Shown in pieces: positions 24,384 to 32,990 of a stretch of DNA of 64,000 bases; the first letter of the stretch is position 1; the number at the start of each line of letters is the position of its first letter. Origin of the DNA: JBGAPI01 sp044221335. Lineage in GTDB: Bacteria; Pseudomonadota; Gammaproteobacteria; Xanthomonadales; Ahniellaceae. A program made the position numbers and the translations under genes. The notes under the pieces are model-generated. The model saw nothing but the letters and a program-made list of their open reading frames with translations, was not told where the DNA came from and made no database searches. The DNA lies in assembly GCA_044221335.1 (NCBI GenBank), contig JBGAPI010000017.1, positions 31,390 to 95,389 of the forward strand. Direction: 5' to 3'.

Positions 24384-27199
24384 GCGCGGCAGTCCGACCG
24401 ACGCCAGCGGAGATCGACCGGATGGAGCTCGCCAAGGACGCGGCCACGCGCCTGCAGGAACTGTTCGACGCTGCGCTGGATCGCCCGGAGGACGAGCGTC
24501 GCGCGTTCGTGGAGCGCGCCTGCGCGGACGACCCGGCCCTGCGCGACCAGGTGCTGGCGCTGCTGTCGATCGACCAGCGGATGTCGGGCACCACGGTGCG
24601 ACCGATCGTCCTGACGCTGCCGGAGATGATGGCCGACGTCGCCTCCGAGGGCTCGCTGGAGGGCACCCGGGTCGGTCCCTACCTGCTGCACGAGGCGCTG
24701 GGTCACGGCGGCATGGGCCAGGTCTATCGCGCCGAGCGCGTGGACGGGCTGGTGGAGCAGCAGGTCGCGATCAAGTTCATCCGCCGCGAGCTGCTCGATG
24801 CCGACGCGCTGCGGCGCTTCCAGCTCGAACGCCAGCTGCTGGCGAGCTTCGACCATCCGAACATCGCGCGGCTGCTGGATGCGGCGCGGCTCGAGGACGG
24901 CACGCCGTACTTCGTGATGGAGTTCATCGACGGCGTGCCGATCACCGAATACTGCAGCGAGCACGGGCTCGGCGTGCGCGACCGCGTGCTGCTGCTGCGC
25001 CGGGTCTGCAGCGCGGTGTCGGAAGCCCACCGCAAGCTCGTGGTGCACCGCGACCTCAAGCCGAGCAACCTGCTGGTCACCCGCGACGGCACTCCGAAGC
25101 TGCTCGACTTCGGCATCGCCAAGCCGCTCAACCGCGGCGACGTCGAGGCCACCCAGACCTCGCGGCGGTTCTTCTCGCCGCAGTACGCCGCGCCGGAGCA
25201 ACTGCTCGGCACCGAGGTCGGCGTCGCCTGCGACGTCTACGGCCTCGGCCTGCTGCTGTACGAGGTGCTCGCGGAGCAGCCGCCGTTCGACTTCATCGAT
25301 CTCAGCCTCGGCCAGATCGAGCGCCTGATCTGCGAGATTCCGCCCGAACTGCCGAGCGTCGCCGCGACCGCCAACCTCGGCTCGACCGCGGTCGGCCGGC
25401 AGCTGCGCGGCGATGTCGACGACATCGTGATGCGCTGCCTGCGCAAGGCGCCGACCGACCGCTATCCGTCGGTCGAGCGGCTCGAGGCCGATCTCGACAA
25501 CTATCTGGAAGGCCGGCCGGTCAGTGCACGCGGCGCGCACCGCTGGTACCGCTTCGGCAAGTTCGTCCGGCGCAATCTCGCCGCCGTGGTCGCGGCGAGC
25601 TTCGCGCTGCTCGCGCTGATCGGCGGCATGTGGGTGGCGGTGTGGCAGGCGCGGGTTGCCGAGCACCGCGCCAACGAGCTGGCCGAGATCGCGAGCGTCC
25701 AGACCGGCATGCTGCAGGGCGTGTTCGGCTGGGTGCAGAACAACGGGTTCGACGAGAAGGTGGTCCGCCAGTACCGGCGTTCCCTCGAGCTGTCCGGGGT
25801 CGACCCGAAGGAGACGGCGCTGCGGGTCAGCACGCTCGAGCACGCGCTGGCGACGGTGCCGGTGTTCGACGTGATGTCGCGCGAGATCGACGAGAAGCTG
25901 TCGGCCGACGCGCTGGCGCGGATCGGCCGCTTCCACGACCAGCCGCTGCTGCAATCGAGCCTGCGCGAGACGGTGGTCGAAGGCTACCTGCAGATCGGCC
26001 TCTACCCGCAGGCGCTGCCGCTGGCCGAGTCGATCCTGTCGGCGCGTCGCGAGCTGCTCGGCGACGACCGGCCGGAGACCCAGGCCGCGCTGCGCAACCT
26101 CGCCGAGCTGCGCACCCGGACCCACGATACGGCCGCGGCACGCGAGCTCTGGACCGCCCTGCTGAAGGCCCGCCGCGGCCGCAACGGCGCGCTCGATCCG
26201 CTGCTGCACCGTGCGCTCGCCGGGCTGGCCGAGACCGCGGCGGCCGAGGGCGACTACGACGGCGCGGAGCGGCACTACCGCGAAGTGCTGCGCTCGCTCT
26301 CCGACGCCGGCATCGACGACGAGCGTCGGGTCCGCACGCTGACCGCGATCGGGGTGCTGAAGATGAGCGCCGGGCGGCTGGCGGATGCGGAGGCGCTGTT
26401 CGCCGAGGCCGGACAGCTGAAGCTGCCGGCGGGGATCGAGAACGATCGGGCGATGCAGGAACTGGCGTGGCAGAACGGCCGCCTGCAGTGGCTGTATCGC
26501 CACGGCGACCTCGCCGCCAGGACGCTGTCCGACGTGATCAAGAGCCAGGCGCATTTCCCGGGCATGACCCAGGTGGCGGCCGGCGCCCGCATCGATCTCG
26601 CCACCATCCGGCTGGCACAGGACAATTTCCCGGCGGTCCGGCAGATCGTCCGCGAGATGCTCTCGGTCCGGGCCGACTTCAAGTGCGACGAGGTGGTCGC
26701 GCTGCCGTGCTTCGTCGACGTCGCCGCCGACGAGCTGGCGCGCGAAGGCAAGTGGGACGAGGCGATCTGGTGCCTGGTCTCCGAGATCAACGATGAGGGT
26801 GCGAAGAGCGGCCTGTCGGAGGCCCGCCGGCTGATGATCCGGATCCACGTCGGCCGCCTGTTCCTGGAAGCGGGACGCGACCGCGAGGCCGTCTCGGTGC
26901 TGCAGAGCCTGTCGCAGGAGGTCTGGGACCGGCTCGAGAAGCTGAACCGCTACGAGGCGGCGCGCTACTACACGTGGTACGCCCGCGGACTTGCCCGGAT
27001 CGGTCGGCTCGACGCCGCCGAGCGCAACCTCGATCTCGCGGGGCCGCTGCTCGACGGCGCCGTGGGCGTCTACAGCGAGTACCAGCGCGACCATGCCGAC
27101 GCACGGGTGCGGCTTTACGAGTCGTGGAGCATGAAGACTCTCGATCCCGCGATCAGCCGCAAGCTGCTCGAGGCCCGCCGGGCTTCCACTTCGCCCTAG
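24380..27199 (+). CDS. Membrane Ser/Thr protein kinase with a probable C-terminal TPR-type sensor region
   Basis: A 939-residue Hanks-type kinase. The cytoplasmic kinase spans about residues 98-375: glycine loop LGHGGMGQVYRAE, Lys in VAIKFI, catalytic HRDLKPSNLL about 223, DFGIAKP, and APEQLLG. A membrane helix follows about 400-422 (LAAVVAASFALLALIGGMWV), then about 500 residues of helical repeats, probably TPRs, in the periplasm (YPQALPLAESILSARRELLG, ERHYREVLRSLSDAG). GTG 24380 overlaps the sigma stop; ATG 24422 is the alternative. It probably senses an envelope signal and acts with the sigma factor. Confidence 0.92.
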   Translation: MSAAVRPTPAEIDRMELAKDAATRLQELFDAALDRPEDERRAFVERACADDPALRDQVLALLSIDQRMSGTTVRPIVLTLPEMMADVASEGSLEGTRVGPYLLHEALGHGGMGQVYRAERVDGLVEQQVAIKFIRRELLDADALRRFQLERQLLASFDHPNIARLLDAARLEDGTPYFVMEFIDGVPITEYCSEHGLGVRDRVLLLRRVCSAVSEAHRKLVVHRDLKPSNLLVTRDGTPKLLDFGIAKPLNRGDVEATQTSRRFFSPQYAAPEQLLGTEVGVACDVYGLGLLLYEVLAEQPPFDFIDLSLGQIERLICEIPPELPSVAATANLGSTAVGRQLRGDVDDIVMRCLRKAPTDRYPSVERLEADLDNYLEGRPVSARGAHRWYRFGKFVRRNLAAVVAASFALLALIGGMWVAVWQARVAEHRANELAEIASVQTGMLQGVFGWVQNNGFDEKVVRQYRRSLELSGVDPKETALRVSTLEHALATVPVFDVMSREIDEKLSADALARIGRFHDQPLLQSSLRETVVEGYLQIGLYPQALPLAESILSARRELLGDDRPETQAALRNLAELRTRTHDTAAARELWTALLKARRGRNGALDPLLHRALAGLAETAAAEGDYDGAERHYREVLRSLSDAGIDDERRVRTLTAIGVLKMSAGRLADAEALFAEAGQLKLPAGIENDRAMQELAWQNGRLQWLYRHGDLAARTLSDVIKSQAHFPGMTQVAAGARIDLATIRLAQDNFPAVRQIVREMLSVRADFKCDEVVALPCFVDVAADELAREGKWDEAIWCLVSEINDEGAKSGLSEARRLMIRIHVGRLFLEAGRDREAVSVLQSLSQEVWDRLEKLNRYEAARYYTWYARGLARIGRLDAAERNLDLAGPLLDGAVGVYSEYQRDHADARVRLYESWSMKTLDPAISRKLLEARRASTSP

Positions 27200-27228
27200 G
27201 CACCTCCCAGGGCGGCGTCGAGTGCGAC

Positions 27229-28656
27229 CTACGCCACTCCCATCCCGCCGATGCCGCTGATCGCGTCGGGATCGAAGCCGGTCAGTTGCGCGAAGCGCCG
27301 GCCGCGCTCGACGTAGTCGCGGAAGGCCCCGAAGCTCGGGGCGCCGGGGGACAGGAGCAGCACGCCGCCGGACGGGGTCAGTGCGAGTGCCGTGGCGACC
27401 GCGGCATCGAAATCGGCGCAGTGGCGGCAGGGCTGCGCCGGCGCGGCGCTCGCGAGCTGCGCGGCGATGCGTTCGCCGTTGGCACCGGTCGTCACGACGG
27501 CCGCGATGGGGTCGCGCGCCATGGCCGCGGCGAACGCCGACCAGTCGACCCCGCGATCATGGCCGCCGGCGATCAGCACCGCGGGTCGTCCTCGGTAGTG
27601 GGCGAGCGCCGCGAGGCTGGCATGCGGCGTGGTCGCGATGCTGTCGTTGACGATCAGCCGGCCGTCGCGCTCGCCGAGTTCCTGCAGGCGATGCGGCAGC
27701 GCGCGGAACTCGCCGAGGCGGGCGAGGGCGAGGTCGATGTCGATATCGAGGCGATCGAGCACCGTCAGCGCAGCGCAGAGGTTGAGCGCGTTGTGGCGGC
27801 CCGGCAACGGCAGCCGCGCGCGATCGACGCGGCGGCCATCGGGATGGACGATCGCGGTGCCGTCCGGGTGCCAGCCATCGTCCGCTCCGAATCGCGCCAG
27901 CGGCGCGCGCTCCGCGGCGAACGCATCGGCCATCCCCGCCAGCGCCGCCCGCGCCACCTCGTCCGCCTCGAATCCGGACTCGGCGACAACCACGCTGATG
28001 GCCGGTCGCTGTCCGGGCACGCCGAACAGGCGCAGCTTGTCGGCGTAGTAGCGCGCCACGCTGCCGTGCCAGTCGAGGTGCTCGGGATGGAGGTTGAGCA
28101 GCACGGCGACGTCCGGTGGGCGCGACAGCGTCGCGGTCTGGAAGCTCGACAGCTCGATCACCCAGAACTCGGGCTCGACCGCAGGACAGAGGAGCTCCAG
28201 CAGCGGCAGTCCGATGTTGCCGGCCAGGCCGACGCGCTTGCCGGCGGAGCGCAGCAGGTGCGCGATCAGCGCACTCGAGGTGCTCTTGCCCTTGGTGCCG
28301 GTGACCGCGATCACCGGTGCGCGGCGGGGCTCGGCGAGCCACAGGGCGGTGCCGCTGCTCAGCTTCGCGCACCAGTCCGGATGCCCGGACAGGGGCGGCT
28401 GGTAGGGCGACACGCCGGGCGACTTGATGATCGCGGCGCTGCGGTCCAGCACGGCACGACCGTCGTCGCTCCGGGGATCGACGCGATCGACGACCGCGGC
28501 CAGTTCCGCCGGCAGGGCCGCCACCTCGTCGTCGCGCGCGACCAGTCCGATCCGCTGCCCGGGCGCCAGCGCCTGCAGCACGGCCAGCGCGGCGCGGCCT
28601 TCGCGACCGGCGCCCCAGACGACGACCTCGCGGCCGGCCAGCTCAGCGCAACGCAT
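27229..28656 (-). CDS. murD2: UDP-MurNAc-L-Ala--L-glutamate ligase (MurD2 type)
   Basis: A 475-residue Mur ligase. It has the ATP loop GTKGKSTSSALIAHLL (about 116), NIGLPLLELL, ELSSFQTATL, LNLHPEHLDWHGS and DSIATTPHASLAAL, as in MurD. Most MurD enzymes add D-Glu; in Xanthomonas the MurD2 enzyme adds L-Glu and the partner MurL then epimerises it. Adjacency to murL, with a 14-nt overlap, supports the L-Glu assignment here, but specificity cannot be read from sequence alone. ATG 28656 is chosen because the family N-terminus (ELAGREVVVWGAGREGRAAL) begins there. Confidence 0.88.
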   Translation of the reverse strand: MRCAELAGREVVVWGAGREGRAALAVLQALAPGQRIGLVARDDEVAALPAELAAVVDRVDPRSDDGRAVLDRSAAIIKSPGVSPYQPPLSGHPDWCAKLSSGTALWLAEPRRAPVIAVTGTKGKSTSSALIAHLLRSAGKRVGLAGNIGLPLLELLCPAVEPEFWVIELSSFQTATLSRPPDVAVLLNLHPEHLDWHGSVARYYADKLRLFGVPGQRPAISVVVAESGFEADEVARAALAGMADAFAAERAPLARFGADDGWHPDGTAIVHPDGRRVDRARLPLPGRHNALNLCAALTVLDRLDIDIDLALARLGEFRALPHRLQELGERDGRLIVNDSIATTPHASLAALAHYRGRPAVLIAGGHDRGVDWSAFAAAMARDPIAAVVTTGANGERIAAQLASAAPAQPCRHCADFDAAVATALALTPSGGVLLLSPGAPSFGAFRDYVERGRRFAQLTGFDPDAISGIGGMGVA

Positions 28657-29986
28657 CGACGACGGCGGCGAGGCGCGGCGGGACCTGGTGGGGGCCGAAG
28701 CGACGCACTTCGGTGTCGAGGTCGGCCGGGGCGATCGCCGGCGCGATCGCGCGGGCGAAGCGGGCGACCAGCGCATCCTCGCGCCAGTCGGCGCGGGCGG
28801 CCAGTGCGAAGAAGGCGGCACGCGACTCGCGCGCCTCGCCGACGCACTCGAAGGGCTTGTGGGACTGCCATTCGATCAGTGCGTCGAATCCGTCGGCGAG
28901 CGTCTCGTCGTCGAGCAGGTTGCGGCCGAAGATCGTCGACAGCTGCGCCTTCGGCAGGAACGGGGCCAGTGCGAGGAACACGAAATGGCACTTCGGACAC
29001 ACCCCGCACCAGCGTGCCGACGGCCGTTCCCCGAGGATCTTGAAGTTGCGGTTGCAGCTGGAAAACACCGTGTGATAGCGGGTCAGCGGCGCGAACTGGC
29101 GAGTGACCGCAAGCTCCGACAGGGGTCGCAGCAGCGAGAAGTAGTCGAGGTCGGCGGCGACGTCGCGGGCGATCCACGCGCGCAGCCGGGTCTCGAACTC
29201 GGCGCCCTTGCTCCACTGGTGGTTGACCTCGACGCCGCCGGACTCCAGCGTCGCCGCCGAGGCCGAGCGCTCGTTGGAGAACACCACGGCGTCGTGGTCG
29301 TAGAGCAGCGCCGCCAGCACCATGACCGCGGAATTGATCGCGGTGACCGGGATGTGGCCGTTCCAGGCGCCACGGCGGTTGAGCTCGAACAGCAGCGGCG
29401 ACAGCTCGCGGCTGATCTTGAGGCTCGGCAGGCCGGTCGCGGCGATGCAGGCGTCGATCAGTGCCGAGTTGCCGACATAGACCGCCGTCATCGGCTCGCC
29501 CGCCGAGCGCAGCAGCTCCACCGAGACCAGCGAGTCCTTGCCGCCGCCGATCGGCACCAGGCTGCGCCGCGCAAGGCCGAGCGCGGGAGCCGCGGCGGGC
29601 TTCGCGGGGCTTCGCGGGAAGCGGATCCGGTCGCCGAGATCGAGCTTGTTCTGGTAGGCGAATTCGGCGAGGCCGTGGCGGTACACCGCGTCGAGCAGGT
29701 CGGCGGTGTCGGCGTCCGGCGCGCCGGCGTCGAACACCAGCTCCGGCGGCACCCCGGCCTTGTAGTAGCTGACCCCGGCGATGCCGTGCAGCAGGCGCAG
29801 CGCGGCGACGAAGGCGTTCACCCGGCCCCCGGTGAGCGGCGGTGCGTCGGGGAAACGGATCCGTTCGACCAGCTCGGGGCCATCGTCGAAGGCATAGACG
29901 AGCTCGACCACGCCGTCGGCATAGCCGGCGCGGACGAAGCGGAAGCAGGTCGCGGACTTCGGATCGGCGAGGGCGGCGGTGCTCAC
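28643..29986 (-). CDS. murL: UDP-MurNAc-L-Ala-L-Glu epimerase MurL
   Basis: A 447-residue protein resembling Xanthomonas oryzae MurL, which converts the terminal L-Glu of UDP-MurNAc-L-Ala-L-Glu to D-Glu using ATP and replaces glutamate racemase. Visible signs are a PP-loop-like ATP motif (LVPIGGGKDSLVSVELL, about residue 145), SNERSASAATLESGG, and a cysteine cluster near the end (FSSCNRNFK, WCGVCPKCHFVF) that could bind metal. GTG 29986 overlaps the lysAC stop as GTGA. Order lysAC-murL-murD2 is one operon. I know no other family with this motif set. Confidence 0.9.
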   Translation of the reverse strand: MSTAALADPKSATCFRFVRAGYADGVVELVYAFDDGPELVERIRFPDAPPLTGGRVNAFVAALRLLHGIAGVSYYKAGVPPELVFDAGAPDADTADLLDAVYRHGLAEFAYQNKLDLGDRIRFPRSPAKPAAAPALGLARRSLVPIGGGKDSLVSVELLRSAGEPMTAVYVGNSALIDACIAATGLPSLKISRELSPLLFELNRRGAWNGHIPVTAINSAVMVLAALLYDHDAVVFSNERSASAATLESGGVEVNHQWSKGAEFETRLRAWIARDVAADLDYFSLLRPLSELAVTRQFAPLTRYHTVFSSCNRNFKILGERPSARWCGVCPKCHFVFLALAPFLPKAQLSTIFGRNLLDDETLADGFDALIEWQSHKPFECVGEARESRAAFFALAARADWREDALVARFARAIAPAIAPADLDTEVRRFGPHQVPPRLAAVVDALR

Positions 29987-32586
29987 AGCAGCACCTCGGC
30001 CGCCGGCGCGCGCAGGTTGTAGTTCGAACTCATCGCCGCACCATAAGCGCCGGCCTGGGCGATGAGCAAGACGTCGCCCTCGCGCGGCTCGGGCAGGCGG
30101 CGATGGGTGCCGAGCACGTCGCCCGATTCGCAGATCGGCCCGACGATCTGGCACAGGGTGTCGGCGGGCTCGCCGAGCCGCGAGAGGTTGTGGATCTCGT
30201 GGTGGGCGTCGTACAGCGCCGGCCGGATCAGCGAGTTCATCCCGGTGTCGATGCCGACGTAGCAGTGCTCACCCTTGCGTTTCACCTGGGTGACGGTGGC
30301 GACGAGCACGCCGGCCTCGGCGACCGGATAGCGGCCCGGCTCCATCCAGACCCGGTATTGCGGATAGATCGCGCGGACCTCGGCCAGCGCGCGGCCGAGC
30401 GCGTCGAGATCGAGCGCGTCCTCGTCGGGGCGCGACGGAACCCCGAGGCCGCCGCCGATGTTGAGGCGCGCGCAGTCGGGGAACTGCTCCGCCAGCGACG
30501 CGAGCTCGGCGTGGACATGCTTGAAATGCGCGACGTCGAGCACGCCGCTGCCGAGGTGCGCGTGGATGCCGATGATCCGGAGGTCGATCGCGCGGGCACG
30601 GCGGCGGAATTCCGCGGCGTCGGACAGCGGCAGGCCGAACTTCGAGGTGGCGCCCCCGGTGATCACCTTGTCGTGGTGGCCGGCGCCGTGGCCGAGGTCG
30701 AGGCGGAGCATCACCTCGCGGCCGGCCAGCAGTTCGGGCCAGTGGACCAGCGGATGCAGCGCGTCGATCGTGACCCGCGCGCCGATCTCGAAGGCGGCGC
30801 GGTATTCGTCGCGCGGCGCGAAGTTCGGGGTGAACAGGATGCGGTCGGCGGGCAGCTCCGGCAGCACCTGGCGAACGCGTTCCAGCTCGCCGTGCGACAC
30901 GCATTCCATCCCGAAGCCGGCGCCGGCGAGCGTGCGCAGCACGTCCGGATGGCCATTGGCCTTCATCGCGTAGTACCAGCGGTCGACCGCCGCGAGTGCC
31001 GACAGCTCGCGCGCCGCCCTGGTCAGTGCGTCGCGCGAGTAGACATAGCGTGGCGATCCGGCATGTGCCAGTTCCAGCAGACGCTCGCGGTGGCTCGCCC
31101 ACCAGGGCAGCGGCCGCACCCGGCTGGCGGTCGGCGTGTAGAGCTGGGTCCAGCTGGCGCCGAAGCTCTGCTCGTCGTAGAGCCGCATCGCGCCCGACTT
31201 CACCAGCAGCGCGTGCAGCCGCGGCACCAGGCCGTCGAGCGCGGACTCGTCGAGCACGAAGGTGAGATTGAGGTCGTTCGACGACTGCGAGATCAGGTGC
31301 ACCCGCTCGCGGCCGAACTCCGCCAGCACCGGCGCCAGCTTGTGCAGCAGGCTGCGCATGCCGCGGCCGACCAGCGTGACCGCCGCGCAGGGCGCGATCA
31401 CCTTGACCCGGCAGACCTTCGCGAGATCGGCGCACAGCGCCTCCAGCACGTTGCTGTCGACGAGGTTGGTGGTCGGGTCGAGCGACACGGTGACGTTGGT
31501 CTCCGCCGATCCGATCAGGTCGACGGAGAGCCCATGGCGCCGGAAGGCGTCGAACACGTCGGCGAGGAAGCCGACCTGCTGCCACATGCCGACGGTTTCC
31601 ATCGACACCAGGGTGATGCCGCGGCGCGCCGACAGCGCCTTCACCGAGGCGACCGCACTGCTGGCGCGCGGACCGATCACGGTGCCGGCGAGCTGCGGGC
31701 GATTCGTGTCACGCACCCACAGCGGCACGCCGGCCTCGCGCACCGGGGTGAGGCAGCGCGGATGCAGCACCTTGGCGCCGGTGGTCGCGATTTCCTGGGC
31801 CTCCTCGTAGTCGAGCCGGTTGAGCAGGCGAGCGGTCGGCACCTCGCGCGGATTGGCGCTGAACATGCCGGCGACGTCGGTCCAGATCTCGACCCGCTCG
31901 GCACCGAGCATCGCGCCGAGGTAGGACGCCGAGGTGTCGGAGCCGCCGCGTCCGAGGATCACGCCGCGGCCCGCGTCGTCGCGGGCGATGAATCCCTGGG
32001 TGATCAGCACCGGCGAGCGCCGCCGCAATGCCGCCTGCATTTCCGGCCGGGGGCGGAAGTCGCAGTTGACCGACAGCCAGCGGGCCCACTCCGAGTCGTT
32101 CTCGGCCCGCTCGGCGGTGAGCCACTCGCGGGCGTCCAGCCACTCGGCATCGAGGCCGACCTGCCGCAGGTAGTGGGCGCCCAGCGTCGAGGACAGCAGT
32201 TCGCCCAGCGCCAGCACCTCGGCCTGCCAGTCGAACGCGGCGCCGGCGGCGCGCGGGTCGGCGGCGAGGTCGGCCAGGCGGGTAAGCCATTCCCCGAGGC
32301 CCGGGGCGGCGGCGAGACCGAGTTCCTTGACGAAGTCGAGGTGCTTGCCCGCGAGGGTCGCGACGCGCCCGGAGAGGTCCTCGCCGCGGCCGGCGGCGTC
32401 GATGATCGCCTGCAGCGCGTTGGTGACGCCCGACAGCGCCGACACCACGATGACGACCCGCTGGCCGCCGGCGGCGCGCTCGCGCACGATCGCCGCGATG
32501 TTGTCCCAGCGCGGTTTCGACGACACGCTGGTACCGCCGAACTTCAGCACCAGGTAGCCGGGAACCGTCGCCGTCGCCGCTGTCAT
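29983..32586 (-). CDS. lysAC: Bifunctional aspartate kinase / diaminopimelate decarboxylase
   Basis: An 867-residue fusion of the first and last lysine-pathway enzymes, as known in Xanthomonas. The N-terminal half is aspartate kinase (KFGGTSVSSKPRWDNIAAIV, GRGGSDTSASYLGAMLGAE) with ACT-type regulatory repeats (VSMETVGMWQQVGFLADVF). The C-terminal half from about 480 is PLP-dependent DAP decarboxylase (YYAMKANGHPDVLR with the PLP lysine about 540, GGGLG, EPGRYPVAEAGVL, CESGD). ATG 32586 has GGAAGGA seven bases upstream, within an inverted repeat that would mask it. Coupling to murL/murD2 joins lysine, DAP and peptidoglycan supply. Confidence 0.95.
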   Translation of the reverse strand: MTAATATVPGYLVLKFGGTSVSSKPRWDNIAAIVRERAAGGQRVVIVVSALSGVTNALQAIIDAAGRGEDLSGRVATLAGKHLDFVKELGLAAAPGLGEWLTRLADLAADPRAAGAAFDWQAEVLALGELLSSTLGAHYLRQVGLDAEWLDAREWLTAERAENDSEWARWLSVNCDFRPRPEMQAALRRRSPVLITQGFIARDDAGRGVILGRGGSDTSASYLGAMLGAERVEIWTDVAGMFSANPREVPTARLLNRLDYEEAQEIATTGAKVLHPRCLTPVREAGVPLWVRDTNRPQLAGTVIGPRASSAVASVKALSARRGITLVSMETVGMWQQVGFLADVFDAFRRHGLSVDLIGSAETNVTVSLDPTTNLVDSNVLEALCADLAKVCRVKVIAPCAAVTLVGRGMRSLLHKLAPVLAEFGRERVHLISQSSNDLNLTFVLDESALDGLVPRLHALLVKSGAMRLYDEQSFGASWTQLYTPTASRVRPLPWWASHRERLLELAHAGSPRYVYSRDALTRAARELSALAAVDRWYYAMKANGHPDVLRTLAGAGFGMECVSHGELERVRQVLPELPADRILFTPNFAPRDEYRAAFEIGARVTIDALHPLVHWPELLAGREVMLRLDLGHGAGHHDKVITGGATSKFGLPLSDAAEFRRRARAIDLRIIGIHAHLGSGVLDVAHFKHVHAELASLAEQFPDCARLNIGGGLGVPSRPDEDALDLDALGRALAEVRAIYPQYRVWMEPGRYPVAEAGVLVATVTQVKRKGEHCYVGIDTGMNSLIRPALYDAHHEIHNLSRLGEPADTLCQIVGPICESGDVLGTHRRLPEPREGDVLLIAQAGAYGAAMSSNYNLRAPAAEVLL

Positions 32587-32990
32587 CGTCACGTCCTTCC
32601 GGGGGAGAACCGCAAGGTTAGCGAAGGACGTGCGGGCTGGCCGTGCTTTGGTCATGACGATTTGGGGCCCGTTCCGGTGCGCTTCGGCGTGGCCTCGGGA
32701 CCGCACGCCCGGTGGCTGTCCCGCTAAGGGACCGGGGCGCGCTCCGTGACGCGGTACCCGCGATGGCCATCGCGTCGTGTCCGCCGGGCAGGGGACCGAT
32801 GCGGCCTGGCGCGACGTCGGCCGCGACCGCGACGCTCGGGCGACCCTCGGGCGCGACCTCTATCCTCGCCGGACTTGCCGTGACCGCGCGGGTTTCTGAT
32901 CACATTTTGCTCCGGACGGAGCGCAGGCCTGCGGGGACACGAAACCGTCGAGCCACGCCATGCCCCGTCGACGGCGGCCGGAGACGAAGG
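32587..32990. other. 404-bp intergenic region between lysAC and the PKD-like gene
   Basis: Apart from the inverted repeat next to lysAC and a ribosome site (GGAGACGAAGG) just before 32991, I see no gene, repeat or clear promoter. A small AT-richer patch (CACATTTTGCT, about 32902) may belong to the promoter of the rightward gene. Confidence 0.5.
32591..32631 (-). promoter_or_regulatory. Inverted repeat covering the lysAC ribosome binding site
   Basis: ACGTCCTTC (32591-32599) and GAAGGACGT (32623-32631) are perfect 9-bp inverted copies with a 23-nt spacer. In the lysAC transcript the 3' arm contains the Shine-Dalgarno sequence GGAAGGA, so folding would hide it. It could instead be a DNA operator. 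The element is far too short to be a lysine riboswitch. Confidence 0.5.

Noticed and set aside
32587..32760. Lysine riboswitch upstream of lysAC
   Set aside because: A lysine riboswitch needs about 170 nt of conserved five-stem structure; only a 41-bp inverted repeat is seen.
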